The translations under genes and the position numbers were made by a program. From Cercis canadensis (taxonomy: Eukaryota; Streptophyta; Magnoliopsida; Fabales; Fabaceae): a DNA stretch of 64,000 nt. Below are positions 46,480 through 61,622 of the stretch, one piece after another; positions within the stretch are counted from its first letter, which is position 1, and each line of letters begins with the position of its first letter. The notes below the pieces were generated by a model. That model made no database searches, was not told the DNA's origin, and saw only the letters and a list, made by a program, of their open reading frames with translations. The stretch lies in assembly GCA_003255065.1 (NCBI GenBank), contig QAOA01008735.1:1-64000 (forward strand). The letters run 5' to 3'.

Positions 46480-47341
46480 TGAAACAAACAATACTGAACT
46501 GTGAAGTACTCCTAAAACTCTCTCTCTTCAACTTTTACTCCTTGCTTCTGCTGCTTCTAAATGCTACGAGGCAGCTGCATATATAGATACATGAATGGCA
46601 TAGCAAATCAACGAGCAAGTAGGGAGTCTCCGGATAGTTTAAACTTGGATAATTTTGCACAATCATCTGTATCTGTATGCAAGATAATCAGTATATTAAA
46701 CGTGGATGATATTGCAAACGCATTTTTAGGCATAGCAATGCAAATTTACTCACTGATGATATGTAAATTACGTATAAATTTTAATCAGAGTGACCAATTA
46801 AGGAAATTGTTACTATGATTGAGGGGTCGCATAAAGCTGTGTGAGTAACGGGATTTGGAATGAAAATATTTCTAAACCCCAGATTCGTTTGTGAGCTGTG
46901 ATCTGATTGTAAATGTAAACGCATCGTAATTTGGGCGAACATTTCGGGCTTTTCTTTTTGCTACGACACGTTTTACAATTTTCTTTTTGCCATAAAAACC
47001 TTTTTGTCCTTTTGGACTTTGATTGCTCTCACAACTGCGAATATTGGGCTAATGTTTTAAGGGTCCGGGAGTTCACGGATGATTGGCCCAAAATAACTAC
47101 TTGGGCCGATTTTTCGAATTTATGGCCCTCAAATAATTGTTTTTGTAAAAAAAAAAACTTTATACCAGAATTTTCAGCAGAAGAAAAAAAAAAAAAAAAC
47201 CAGTATCCCAGTCCAGAAGGATTCAGTGTGCCTGCGTCTGGGGCATTAGGAAAGCAAAGGTTGGTGAGACAAGAGTTGTCTTGGTTGAAAAGAAAGTATT
47301 AAGTATAGGTTTTGATGAGTTTGGTTGACAAGTGAGAGAAG
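46480..47341. promoter_or_regulatory. Shared divergent promoter region of patatin F and RPN11
   Basis: 862 bp lie between two start codons on opposite strands. The minus-strand TATA-like motif is at about 46580-46586 near F. On the RPN11 side there is no TATA, only A-runs near 47150-47200, as in many housekeeping genes. Whether the two genes share elements is unknown. Confidence 0.5.
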
Positions 47342-50359
<3,018 letters not shown>

Positions 50360-50762
50360 AGTTAAGAGTTATCCAATAGCCTCCCAATCATGCCTACTAG
50401 CAGCTATCTAATGTAATTCAAGAGATTGTGTTGATCTTCATAGTTTGCTTTCAGAGAGGAGTGAGAGGTATGTTGGCGGATGAGATTTAACATTTTAAGC
50501 TCTATAAATTATTTGATTTCAAACAAATTAATGTAGAATTGGTTGGAAACACTGAACAATAGATCTACATCAACTTATTTGTAGAACATACAACACTGTT
50601 GAGGTTATAAAGGGATAGAATGATAATGGAAAACAAGTAAACAATACAAGCCATATCAATCGAGAAATAAAATTAAAATTTGACTTGTCATGAGTAGGGG
50701 TAAACTTAGGTTGACTTTATTGTAAACTCGTAATGCAAGTGATAGCAATAGTTTCCGAACGT
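50360..50762. other. Intergenic between convergent RPN11 and CXE genes
   Basis: The two 3' ends face each other. Nothing beyond UTR-like sequence was recognised. Confidence 0.5.
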
Positions 50763-51719
50763 TCATTGCTGGTTGATAAAAGAAGCCAAGCGTTTAAACA
50801 AGAAGTTGGCTTTCTGGCAATCTGGGTTGAAGATGTGAAAGACGTGATCCTCCTCTTGAGTTTCGAAAAACTCTGCCGTTCCTTTCCAACCACTGCTGAC
50901 CAGTTGTTTATGATAAAGGTTACCTCTGTCCCTGAGTATGTCTTTCTCAGCAACAATAACAAGCACCTTGTTGCACGGCAACCCCTCAAGACTGGGAGCT
51001 TCTTCCACAAAGGGATTGATAAGTGGATCCTCGTTCCCTTTATCAGATGGGCAAACAAAATCCCACCATTTGTCCACCATTTGCTTCCTTATTGGGTCAG
51101 TGATCTCCACTCCAATAGGGTCCTTCCCCCAGAAATAAGGATTCACCAGAATAAGACCTGGGACCTTGACATGCAACCTTAAGGCCAAGTAGTTAGCAAT
51201 ATTAGCACCTGCGCTATCACCTGCCAGGAACACCCGGTCAAAGTCAACGTTGTCCTTGAGCCAGCTTTCATGGCCTTGTTCAGCTTCAGGATCTTGCTTG
51301 GTATGAGAGTACACCCATTGAAGCGTTGCCCAACAATCTTGGAATGCTGCTGGAAGTGGATGCTCTGGTGCTAGCCTATAGTTGACTGAAACAGCAACAA
51401 CCTTAGCCTCCGCTACAATTCTATTGAGGCAATTATGGTAAAGGGGATCGGAGGCCGAAGAAATGCAAAAGGCCCCACCATGAAAATAGATGAGTAAAGG
51501 AAGCTTGTCAAGAGTTTTAGTGGTAAAGTTGGGACGATATAGCCTGGCTGATACACCGGTTTCTGGTATTATGACGATGTCTTTGGATACAACGTTGGTT
51601 TGAGAATCCAGGCCAGGAGGAACAACTTGGGTCCCTGCTATTCTCTCAATGGTTCCGTCCTTGTGTACTCGAAGGTAAGGAGGAACATCAAGAGATATTT
51701 CTGGATTGCCTGAATCCAT
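50763..51719 (-). CDS. Plant carboxylesterase (CXE, GID1-like alpha/beta hydrolase family)
   Basis: An intronless frame of 318 aa, normal for plant CXEs. The start is placed at MDSGNPEIS (51719). The in-frame Met six codons upstream (51737) lacks support from the family, whose members start MDS. The oxyanion motif HGGAF (residues 80-84), the nucleophile elbow GDSAGAN (Ser169), the acid Asp in VAEKD (Asp260) and His292 in EEDHVFH are all present, so the enzyme should be active on small acyl esters. The catalytic His separates it from the GID1 gibberellin receptors, which lack it. It lies next to a broken paralogue. The natural substrate is unknown. Confidence 0.93.
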   Translation of the reverse strand: MDSGNPEISLDVPPYLRVHKDGTIERIAGTQVVPPGLDSQTNVVSKDIVIIPETGVSARLYRPNFTTKTLDKLPLLIYFHGGAFCISSASDPLYHNCLNRIVAEAKVVAVSVNYRLAPEHPLPAAFQDCWATLQWVYSHTKQDPEAEQGHESWLKDNVDFDRVFLAGDSAGANIANYLALRLHVKVPGLILVNPYFWGKDPIGVEITDPIRKQMVDKWWDFVCPSDKGNEDPLINPFVEEAPSLEGLPCNKVLVIVAEKDILRDRGNLYHKQLVSSGWKGTAEFFETQEEDHVFHIFNPDCQKANFLFKRLASFINQQ

Positions 51720-52489
51720 TTCGAGACAGACACACAAAATGAGAGTACTGATAGGAAAAAGAACTTTCCAGTTTCGTTTCTATTCTATCTATGATTTCCT
51801 TCACCCTCCACTCACTAAAGACAAGGGCGGCTTTATGGATGACAATTGACAACGAATTGCTCTCTTATTGGTTTTTAACTTGTTGATGAACTGTATGAGT
51901 GCCGACCTGGAATAGTTTTAAGTTTTTGTGTGTGGAAATTGACCCGGAATACTTTGAATTCTGAAGGAGTCCTTTGACTATAGCAATATTATTTATAGTA
52001 ATGTCTTAATCGAAATTTGAATGATTGATAACCAACAAAAAAAAAATACAACTCAACAGAAATAAATAATTGAGTGAACAGACATTAAAGAACTATGCAG
52101 ACAATATAAGAATGGCATAAAAACAAAGAACAGAGTTTCTACGGTAAGTAAGGTGTATTAAATGATTATGTACCAACATCAGTGAAGCTATAAAAGTTAT
52201 TTAAAATGATTGAGCATGCTTGTTTTGGTTAACTCTTTAATCAACCAAAATCAAATCACACTAGTCTTCCTTCTTCTTTTTTATTCGCTACAAGGTAGGT
52301 TCATGACCCGTTCATCCACCGCCCCAAACGACTTGAATGAATCTTGATGTGTGTTTCCAGCCTCATAATTACTCCCTTAATTATGATTCAATTAATATAA
52401 TGCTACCTACCAGTACCACAACTACCAAAGGACATGATATAAATAAATATAATATAATAAATATTGGCATTGGAAATGAATTTCTTAAA
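51720..52489. other. Intergenic between the two CXE genes
   Basis: The promoter side of the intact CXE gene and the 3' flank of the broken one. AT-rich, nothing else recognised. Confidence 0.5.
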
Positions 52490-53486
52490 TTAAAGGAGGC
52501 ATATATCCCTGTTATAGAAGTCAGCCAAGCACTTGATCAAATCCTGTGCCTTGTTGGAGGGCCAGATTATAGAGATGAAATCCATGATCCTCGCTTTGTG
52601 TCTCCTCAATTTCCACGACGCCCAACCACCCGCTCCGGCCCAATGTATTATAGTAAAGCCACCCTCTGTCCCTTAGTATATCCTTCTCCGCCACACACAC
52701 TAATACCCTCCTACAACCCAACCCTGCCAAGCTGGGCGCACCATCTACAAACGGGTTAACCCGTGGGTCATCGTTATCCGGCGTGGATGGGCACACGAAA
52801 GACCATGATCGATCCACGCTAGCCTTCGTATCCGGATTCGCAAGTGCCTCTGACCCGACGGGATCCGAACCCCAGAAAAACGGGTGTACCAAAGCAGCAC
52901 CAAGAATGTCCATACCAAGCTCCATATCCGGCTGCCCCACCACCATTGCCAAATTATGAACTATGTTAGCACCAGCACTCTCTCCACCGAGGAAAACTCT
53001 TTCAAAATCAGCATGGTCATTCAACCAAGACTCAGGTCCACCATTTTGTCGATGAGAAGCAACCCATTGTAGCGCAGCTCAAGAATCCTCGTATGCAGTT
53101 GGTATTGGGTGCTCTGGGGCTAACCTGTAGTTGACAGAAACCGCAACAACTTTGGCTTCGCCAACAACAGCCTTAACATAATTGTGATAGTTGGATGTGA
53201 ATGGCGACGAGACGCAGAAAGCGCCGCCATGGAAGTAGACTAAGAGAGGGAGCTTCTGGGTAGGGTGGGTGAGTTTTGGGAGGAAGAGACGGGCGGTGAT
53301 ATTCAATTCAGGGACAATTGTTACGTCCTTGCATGAAACGCCATCGTTTTGAGGATCAATGGAGGCTGGGACAACGTCGGTGCCTATGAACCTCTCCACA
53401 CGGCCGTCTTTGAAGACTCGGAGGACTTGGGGCCAATCATAAACTACATCTGGCTCTGAGTTGCTTGAGCTTGAAGATGAATCCAT
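52490..53486 (-). pseudogene. Broken carboxylesterase paralogue (CXE family)
   Basis: Intronless, starting MDSSSSSS (53486). It keeps YFHGGAFCVSS, the nucleophile elbow GESAGAN (Glu where the neighbour has Asp), VAEKDILRDRG and SEDHGFHLY. Two breaks are visible. A TGA at 53079-53081 follows YEDS, where the neighbour has Trp (QDCWATLQW). Near 52555 an extra base shifts the last about 20 codons, so the family-like ending LIKCLADFYN is read in another frame. Otherwise the sequence is well kept, so the loss is recent or one of the breaks is a sequencing or allelic difference. It is a tandem duplicate of the gene at 50763-51719, as the shared order and orientation show. Confidence 0.88.
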
Positions 53487-53970
53487 GGGACTTAATTGGG
53501 ATGAACAAGAATACAGAAAGAGGCATCGTGCAATTGCAGGTCTTGTTAGAAATTTGAATTTTGACCAGTCCATGGCCAAGTTTTACCCATCTTCCTATGA
53601 CATTTTTTTTTGTTTTTGCTCGAAGTCCTACTTCTACACTTGGTCCTCATGGCATCACACTTCGGTTTCCTACACTTGGGCCTAGATTTTGCAGTTCAAC
53701 CCAAATTAACCCAACTAACCAGAGGCCAAGAGTACAAAAAAGCCCAAAAACAAAAAAAAAGTAAAAGAAATAGCCCATATTCTTATGGCAAAGTCTACAA
53801 TACCAATGCCAACAAATGGGTATCAGTGCAAAGGCTACTTAATCACCATTCAATCATCCACTTGGCTTAATGAATGGTTGTGATGGTTTGATGGGTAACT
53901 TGAGGATTTGGTCTTTCTAATAATAACATAGTGTCTTAATATTTTTATTAAATTATAGATTAACCCCCCT
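53487..53970. other. Intergenic upstream of the broken CXE gene
   Basis: No gene. Short open frames here are antisense or overlap the CXE leader. Confidence 0.5.
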
Positions 53971-54381
53971 ATGCCTCACCTCCGTCTCAAGTGCCTCAAA
54001 TGCCCATCAATCGCTCACTGTTCTTGTGTCGTCGCCACCACCACCACCACGAAATCGAATGCTTCATCGTCGTCTCCGATGGTCTTTCAGTACCTACCTT
54101 GCGTTGACCTTAAATTTTCCTATTTTAGGGTGAACAGCAATGAACCCTCTGTCAAGAAACCCACCAACGGTGGTGAAAATGGAGACACTGTTGCTAGTTA
54201 TGTTCCTGTTCAAAATGCCCCGAATTCGAGAGCGATTGATATAGAATCGGCCAAGGTGCTTGTTGCCGCTACTCGGATTGCGGCGGCATCGATGTGCAAA
54301 TTCCAAGCAACTTTAAGCTCATCTCATAACCACTGGCCAATTCCAATTCCAATTCCACCCCTCCCGTACCAAGCTCCTTGA
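53971..54381 (+). CDS. Open frame of unknown nature upstream of the PPR fragment
   Basis: 136 codons starting MPHLRLKCLKCP, with a run of five Thr and an IPIPIPPLP tail. The base composition is more GC-rich than the surroundings. The middle part (RAIDIESAKVLVAATRIAA) looks protein-like, but I recognise no family. It may be a fragment of the same dead locus as the PPR pieces. Confidence 0.25.
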   Translation: MPHLRLKCLKCPSIAHCSCVVATTTTTKSNASSSSPMVFQYLPCVDLKFSYFRVNSNEPSVKKPTNGGENGDTVASYVPVQNAPNSRAIDIESAKVLVAATRIAAASMCKFQATLSSSHNHWPIPIPIPPLPYQAP

Positions 54382-54778
54382 GCTCTGCGCTGTCTCTTTC
54401 ACCAGAAACATCTCTTTCGTCGGTGACATTTTTCAACAAATCCAAAGGCTTTCAACCAATGACTAGAACGCCATCGTTCGAGGCATTGCCTAAAGCTCCG
54501 AGCCCACTGAGGTCATCTCATGGTACCGCACCATGTTACACAGGTCCCAGAAGGTGGATGCTTTAACATGCTCCTTTACCCTGAAGGCATGTGCACGTGC
54601 TTTGGCTTTTTCTGAAGCTGTGTAGATTCATTATCAAGTTGTACGTTTTGGGTTCAAAGCTGATGTTCTGTTGTATACCACTTTGTTTGATGTTCATGCC
54701 AAAACTGGTGATCTCGATGGTGCACAGAAGGTGTTCGATGAAATGGGTATTCGGGATATTGCTTCATGGAACGCAGGG
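54320..54778 (+). pseudogene. Degraded pentatricopeptide-repeat (PPR) gene fragment
   Basis: Spread over three frames, pieces match a PPR protein of the PLS class. Examples are STND, VISWYRTMLH-like, LKACARALAFSEAV, VVRFGFKADVLLYTTLFDVH and AKTGDLDGAQKVFDEMG followed by IRDIASWNA. Several frame changes and stops separate them. The match stops abruptly at ASWNA, exactly where a GA microsatellite begins, and no later repeats are found. An open frame at 53971-54381, rich in Ser/Thr and Pro, lies just upstream with no family recognised. PPR proteins bind organellar RNA. This copy is dead. Confidence 0.75.
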
Positions 54779-54779
54779 G

Positions 54780-54811
<32 letters not shown>

Positions 54812-54832
54812 AGAAAGAGAGAAAGAAGAGTG
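54779..54832 (+). repeat. GA/G-rich microsatellite
   Basis: About 11 GA units, a G-run, then GA-rich sequence. It cuts off the PPR-like reading and probably marks a breakpoint or expanded repeat. Confidence 0.85.
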
Positions 54833-56015
54833 TGGTGTATGTTTTTGATTAGTGGGGAACAAATGTAAATACATAAAAGTTTTTAGCCCAAAATATAATT
54901 AATTATTTATAGTTAATATTAAGTCATCAAATCTAAACCATACATGTGGCTTAATCTCAGTCATTTATTGCCCTTTGCACCAGTGCCCATTTTTACCAAT
55001 GGATATTGTAGACTTGGCCCTTTCTTATATATTTGTTGCCTTATATTTTGCTCAGTAGTATTTGACGCTTACTTAAGTGCAGCGTGCGTGTTATTGCTCA
55101 CTAGTCACTTGACATGTGTGAGTTGAATCAAATGTAATAGACTAACTTGCTTTCTCAATAATTGTGCAAGTGTCCTGGCAAGGGCCAATGACACATGGAT
55201 TCTTTCTCCCCAATTTGTAATGTACATTGTATACAATTTCGAAAATTTTAGTTGGTCTTGAAAACAAAATTAACTCAGTTTTTTTTTTTTTCTCTTAATT
55301 TGATTTTTCTTTGTCGTTTCTTCAAATATTTACAGAAATGGCTTAATTCAGTGTATGACATTTGTTCAGATTATTAGCGGACACAGGATTTTGTTGTGCA
55401 TTTGCAATTTACTTGAAATTTATTCATTTAGAAAGTCAACCCCCAACAACAACGGCTTTTTTATTTTAATATTGTACTTGGAAATATATTATAGTTTAAA
55501 ATTTATTTATATAAATATTATAATTGTTAGAAACTTAAACAAAAAAAAAATTTAAGATGTAGAATCACTAGACACACTATTAATCACATGACATATCTTA
55601 TCTAATGTGAACATACCACGTAATTAATAACATGTGGTGTAATTTCTACCAACCAAATTTTATTTAAAAAAAATAAAAAATTTATATAAATAAGTTAAAA
55701 AAATTATAGATATATAAATTTTTTAAAAAATTTATAATATTATATGTGTATGTCATAATTTTTATATTTTATTTAATATAAAATTAATTTATTTTATTTT
55801 TTAAAATAAATTTAAAAATAATTAATTTGTACAAATACACATTGAAATATGCATAAAAGGATCTTAGAATCTCTAAATTTTCTTTTGTGAAGTATAATAT
55901 TTGGGTGAAACGTGAAAGTGACCCACGACAACCCGATTAAAGAAGTAAAATAGACTGGGCTGCTGGTCTCAATCGACACTATAGTGTGTTTTTCTGCAAA
56001 TTGAAAACGGAGAAA
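54833..56015. other. Intergenic, extremely AT-rich block before SDH5
   Basis: 55640-55840 is nearly pure A/T. No gene. The SDH5 promoter and leader occupy the last 200 bp. Confidence 0.5.
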
Positions 56016-58317
56016 ATGGCGACTCTGAGATCACTATACCGATCAGTCTGCTCCAGATCTTATAGTTTCACCGCCTCCAACAACCGCTATCTCCGCGTCG
56101 TCCTTCTTAGCCAGCGCTGCCATTTCGCTGTTCGTAGCCTTTTTAACCTACCATCCTCTTATGTCTCTGCTTCTCCTAATCGGCATCCTTCAGGTACTCT
56201 CTCTGTCTTTTAACCATTTTCTTTCTTTGTTAAATTGCTCCCAGATTAGATCTACGGTGCGATTTTTTTTTTAAGATAAAATTTTGTGCTCAAAATTAAA
56301 TTTTGACACGCAACAAACACGCAAAACGGCATCAAATTTTCCCTAAAAATTGATTTGATTTCTATCATAAATTAAATTGGATTTTGGATTGGTTTGCGCT
56401 GTTTGAATATATATATCTGATTGGTCGTTCAATATAATGATGTCTGACTTATCTACGAATAAGAAATAAAGTTTAAATTACAATTATTTTGGTATAACAA
56501 TATTCATCACTTCGCCATAGCAGGTTGTGGATTGATTCTCTTCGTTTTCATGACTTTACACTCGTTCACATTGTTAAATAACTCCGAAAGTGACCATACA
56601 AGTTTCTGGAAAAACACTTTTTAGACTATTATTAAAAAAGATACAATACAAGTGTGGTTTTTTATATAACACCAGAATGTTTTTAGTTTATGCAGTTTTA
56701 CGTCTGAAGATAATTCAACTACGTAAAGCAATTTGTCAACGAAACATTTCTACAAATTAAACTAGTTGTTTCTTCATTCATTTGTTAAGTTTACGATCTA
56801 GCTTTATTTTCTGGCCATGCTGTAGAAAACATATTGTCATGTTATGTAATGGGCCATGAAAGAGAAAAATATTCATGTAGTATAATGCATGAGTGCATAA
56901 ATTGCCATGTTCACTGTTAAGTTTTCAATTATGGTTGCAAGATCAAATATCCTGTAGACAATATGGGAGTAACTTAACAAAACTTTGTCGGTTATAATTT
57001 TGTAATGGTAATGGCCTTTGTGTTTGACATTGCTTAAAATTGGATTCAAAACTGACCATCGACATGCGTGACTTGACGTGCTTCACAATCTGGCAAGGCT
57101 CCAGCTTTTGTTTGATTATTTATTATTATTTAACTAGAGTAGTATGCTTGGAGATGGTTATCATACACTGAATTAGCTGTGTGTGAAAAAACTCTGCAGA
57201 ATGCAGGACCCCTCTTTCAATAGGCGTAGGTAGTGTCCGATTTTATAGTGAAGATATAGCACACATGCCTGTCATAAACGACCCTGAGCTTCAAAATGCT
57301 TTCAAGGATTTGATGGCAGCTAGTTGGGATGAGCTAGGAGATTCTCTCATTAATGATGTGAAGGCAGCACTATCTAAAAATACTGATGACAAAACTGGAA
57401 AGGATGTAGTGGAAAATGTTTTTCGTGCAGCTGAAGCTTGTGAGGAGTTTGGTGGGATACTTGTGACCTTAAAAATGGAAATTGATGACAGCATTGGATT
57501 GAGTGGCGAGGTATTTTGATTTATATATTCTTGTAGAAGTACAAATTATTGCATTTGCTTCTCATTTACCCATCACATTTGTCTGATCATTAAAATATTT
57601 CTGTAGGATGTAAAGCCTGCGCCTGATTATATAAAGAATGCACTCGGTACTATTTTTGATCGTTACACCACCTATTTGAATTCCTTTGGACCAGACGAGA
57701 GCTACCTGCGGAAGAAGTTAGAGACAGAGTTGGGAACAAAGATGATACATTTGAAAATGAGATGCGGTGGCCTCAATTCTGAGTGGGGAAAGGTATTGTA
57801 TATTTTTATTCATTTAACTTTCAGTTACCAGTTGCGTATCTAGTTGGATTCAAATTTGGTGTGTACCTGCAACGCCAATCATTTTCTTTTTGTCTTGAAA
57901 ATGTATGAATCCTTCTATCTGTACACCATTTAGGAGCACATTACTAAGAGGATTACACATCTAAACTAAACTAAGAGGACTATACTAAAACTTTAATTTG
58001 ACATCTCATATAATGCACACTGGGACACATCAGTGTGCAATTATCACTATTCAAAATGTATAGCCAAATGCGTACCTGCAACATCAATCATTATATGGAG
58101 CAGTTAATGGACTATCATTGTAACTCTTTCATTCCCACTTCCTGGTATTTCCTTGATTTACCTCCTAGTACATTTTCTGACAGCTGTCTGTTCTGTGTAT
58201 ATATTAATAATTGCATGACCAGTTTCCAATTTCTGTGTAACACTGGGGTTTTCGTTGCAGGTTACGGTTCTTGGAACTTCTGGGCTTGCCGGTTCATATA
58301 TTGAGCAAAGGGCATAG
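56016..58317 (+). CDS. SDH5: Succinate dehydrogenase subunit 5, mitochondrial
   Basis: Four exons: 56016-56193, 57200-57510, 57607-57792 and 58261-58317, giving 243 aa, all GT-AG and in frame. The N terminus (MATLRSLYRSVCSRSY..., rich in Arg/Ser, no acidic residues) is a mitochondrial presequence. The mature part carries the SDH5 signatures AFKDLMAASWDEL, VFRAAEACEEFGGIL, FDRYTTYLNSFGPDESYLRK and the end GLAGSYIEQRA. SDH5 is a plant-specific soluble subunit of respiratory complex II. Its biochemical role is not settled. Intron 1 is long (about 1 kb) and splits presequence from mature protein. Confidence 0.95.
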
Positions 58318-59405
58318 ACAGTCTGATGTGTTTCCTCCTGAAATTTTTGTTGTCAAATGTTTGATGGCATGTAAATAAGAGCGAAATAAGAGCTTTTCTC
58401 TGTTAACTGGAATTTATGAGACACCGAAGTAATATTTCCTGACAGACTCTGGCATCTGGGATAATCCTTTTACTTTGGCTTTTCTTATTTCAGTTTGTTT
58501 TGTTATAATCTTGCATAAGTTAACAAGGAATCTTTATATTTCTTCTTTTCAATGTGAATTGTTAAGTAAGGAAAGTTAGTCCTTGAGTGTTGAGCTGCTA
58601 CTCCTTGTTAGTAATCTACATGCATCATCTGTAAGTACAGATATGTTTCAGATGACACATGTAAGCACTTACAGTATTTGTATTGAAATTCACCCTGTCT
58701 TTATGGATCAGAAAATGAGTATCTGAGACAAATTAAAAATCCTCCCGTTACAAAGGCGAAAAGGCACATGCGTTTTATATTTATTTATCGTTTCTCCACT
58801 TTGCCAGACGAAATCTGCTTCCGTAGGTTAGTTGTGAGATCTATTAAAGCCTTTCATATTGTCATTCTTGGATGTTCTTGTCTTTTTGTCTGTCAAGAAA
58901 TTGAAGCTACAATGGTTTAATTCAAATAATGGATATTCCCCAACCCCTGTACCTAGACAAAAACTTGCTGATATTATTCCCTCAATTAAACCTTGTTGTT
59001 TAGAATAGACTATTATCGAAGTTTTATCAGGTCGGTAGAGTGAGAGTCAAGAGTTCTTATCTATCTCTATTTTTCATTCATTTTCTAAGTTGCTAGCCAG
59101 TTGAGATTTTTGCGGATAATTATATATAAGTAGCCAAGGAATGACTCTTAGCATGAACGGAACCCCACAATCATGTTGCAATGCATTTTAATGGGTGAAA
59201 ACACGTTCCGGTTTCAAAATGATTCTTTAACCCTTGCAGTTGCAGAAGAGTAGAGACTCGAGCATAAACTTTCAATATGATTCTCTCTTTTTCTTATATA
59301 TATTGAAGCTTAATCTATCTCTTATTCGTTAATCTCCAACTAGGTTGTCCCTAATACAACTTGTGAAAGAAGAGGAAACATAAAAATAGTAAAAGTAATA
59401 ATAAT
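58318..59405. other. Intergenic, 3' of SDH5
   Basis: The SDH5 3' UTR and the 3' flank of the next minus-strand gene. Nothing else was recognised. Confidence 0.5.
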
Positions 59406-60109
59406 TCAGGAATCTTTAGTAGTGAGTTGTTTTGTACGCCACAACCATGATTCAGAAGGCGACTTGGGCAGTGGTGGAAGTAAGACAGCTTTACGGCACA
59501 GGCCAAATGGCCATCCCTCGCAATGACTAAACTCTTGAATTACTGAGCGTCTCCAATAATCCGACAAGTCAAACTCATTCAAGCTCGAACTCCGGGAAAG
59601 GTTTGTCTTCACAGAATAAAATGCTTCACCACTCACAGCACTTGAACAGCAAGAGCAAGAGAAATAGTTATCAACAGACAAAAATTCTTCCTTTTCTTTT
59701 TCGCCATCTTGTTGATTAACGCTCTTCCTTTCTTGTGACGCCATCCGAGTGATATACAATTCTCTTGTTGCAGGAGAGTAAACCCAGGAAAAGCTATCTC
59801 TCAGGAGACTGGGTGTGCGCTTCTGTTTTTCCATGGCTCGGCTTCTGACTGCTGAAACAACCACCTGAGGAATCATTCAATTCATATTGGTTAGAAGTTT
59901 CAAAACAAATTGGTGAAGATTGAGTAGTGAGGTGAATTTACTTGCTGTTCCTCATCAAAATCGCTGATTGGGTAATCCTCCTCAAAGCTTGCAGTTGAAA
60001 GACGTCCTCCAAAAGTACGCCAATGGGCAAATATTTCCTTGATAGTTGCTGCAAGACATTTGAATCTCTTGGGATCGTTTGGTGGCTCCTCATGGTGGAA
60101 GACACCCAT
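59406..60109 (-). CDS. Uncharacterised plant protein, two exons, 208 aa
   Basis: Exons 60109-59942 and 59864-59406 join in frame across a 77-bp GT-AG intron. I recognise no named domain. It starts MGVFHHEEPPNDPKRFKCLA, has an acidic patch (FEEDYPISDFDEEQQ), a Ser/Cys cluster (DNYFSCSCCSS) and a C-terminal block likely to be the conserved core: RRSVIQEFSHCEGWPFGLC then LLPPLPKSPSESWLW. There is no signal peptide or membrane segment. The length, clean splice and Trp/Pro-rich end suggest a real gene in a plant-specific family. No function is proposed. Confidence 0.8.
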
Positions 60110-61622
60110 TGTCGAAATTTGCAGATGAAATGATCAGATAGTAGGAAATATATATCCAACTAAGACTTTTGTATATTTATTCGCACTCGTGTTGATGTTC
60201 AAATTGACCTGCTTTTTTTGATATTGGCCTTCCACCGTACTGAAAACACTAAGCTTACTGTCCTTGAAGGTAAAGACTAGTTAAAACTGCCTTGGACATT
60301 ATAACAAACGAAAATAAAATTCAATTCGAGATTTAAATACTTGTTTGACTACCATAAATCCCTTTGATGACCCGGGGTAACTTGTATCAATTCTGTGTAA
60401 AGTAGTGGTGCTTATTCATAGATACACTTTAAGCTAAAGTCATGGTTAACAAGACGCACCACCGAACAAATACTGTTAGAAACTTAGAATGGTTATCCTC
60501 CCATTGACGTTATTTCGGGAAAAATAATCCAGAAAGGGACAAGAGCCTGAGGACGTCTCGACCAAATCCTTCATCACATCCTCTTGAAAATTACTCAGGG
60601 AATTGCGTTACCCAAAAAGACTTCGGGAAAAGACCGAAACTTTTCTCCAAACAATCACATTTATAGCACATACGCATTTGATAAGATATTCCAGGCGCCC
60701 ATGTTTATGGGGACCAAAATCTCCACATGTTTGTTACATATTTATTCTTTTACGTTTCCCTTTTGCTCGTTCCTTCATGTTAACCCTCCTCTCTTAATCA
60801 ACCGCAATTCAATTCAATTCATAGCAAAATTGTTAAAGGGCCTCAGTTTATATCTCAAGCTAAAAGGGTAGTTAACATAAAAATCGTTATGATACAAGAC
60901 GGTGAGAAAGACTCATGGCGGCGGGTTCAAGCAAGAAATTACCTGATACAATACTACCCTCTCTAATAAATGAAAATCACCTACTTCGGAAGTCCTAAGA
61001 ACAAATCAGACTTTTTTGCTTCATATTACAAAGTAAACTTGGGGTGTGAATATTATTCATTTTATCTATGTTTTTGTATAAAACGATTGTGAATTCCGTG
61101 ATATTGATTTAAAAGAGTTATCTAATTCACTATTTATTATTTAAACAAGGTAGATTCAGAAAAACAGGTGCTTTCACTCTTTAGTTGCTGTGCTGCTGTT
61201 GGAAAGTGCAGCAACACTGGCCGCAGTAAGAGTAATTTGGGTAATCCTTTCCTATGCCTCTTCTTGAAATCCAGACCCCTCTGCTGTATTGAAGATCTGG
61301 ATTGTAAATTGGAACAAATGTCCCTGACAATCTTAGAAATCTGCAGCAACCGTTGCTTGTTGGAGCCTATGAGGCTATGGCTGCTCTTGGTTGATTTTGG
61401 CATGAAATTCAGGACGGAATGCCCTTGAGTCAACCCATGCAAGTTGTAACAGTTAAGACTTTGAAATTAATTGAGATGAATCACCTTAAATTATCCAGAT
61501 AGTCCTATTTAGGGTGAGGGTAAAGAGCATAAAGATAGAAGAATCTCAGAAAAAGTGTATAATGATCAGATGAGAAACAAACATCCGGCTCATTACATGT
61601 GTATAAAGAAAGCCAAAGTGAT
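60110..61622. other. Intergenic; one ambiguous open frame at 61137-61442
   Basis: 61137-61442 is open on both strands (about 100 and 86 codons). The minus-strand frame is basic and helical-looking (LLQISKIVRDICSNLQ), but neither has a recognisable family or splice partner. The rest is non-coding. Confidence 0.35.

Noticed and set aside
50733-51182. Plus-strand frame of about 149 codons opposite the CXE gene
   Set aside because: Antisense shadow of an intact catalytic gene, due to codon bias.
61137-61442. A basic 101-codon minus-strand frame
   Set aside because: Open on both strands, no recognised family and no splice partner. It was kept only as a note in the intergenic entry.
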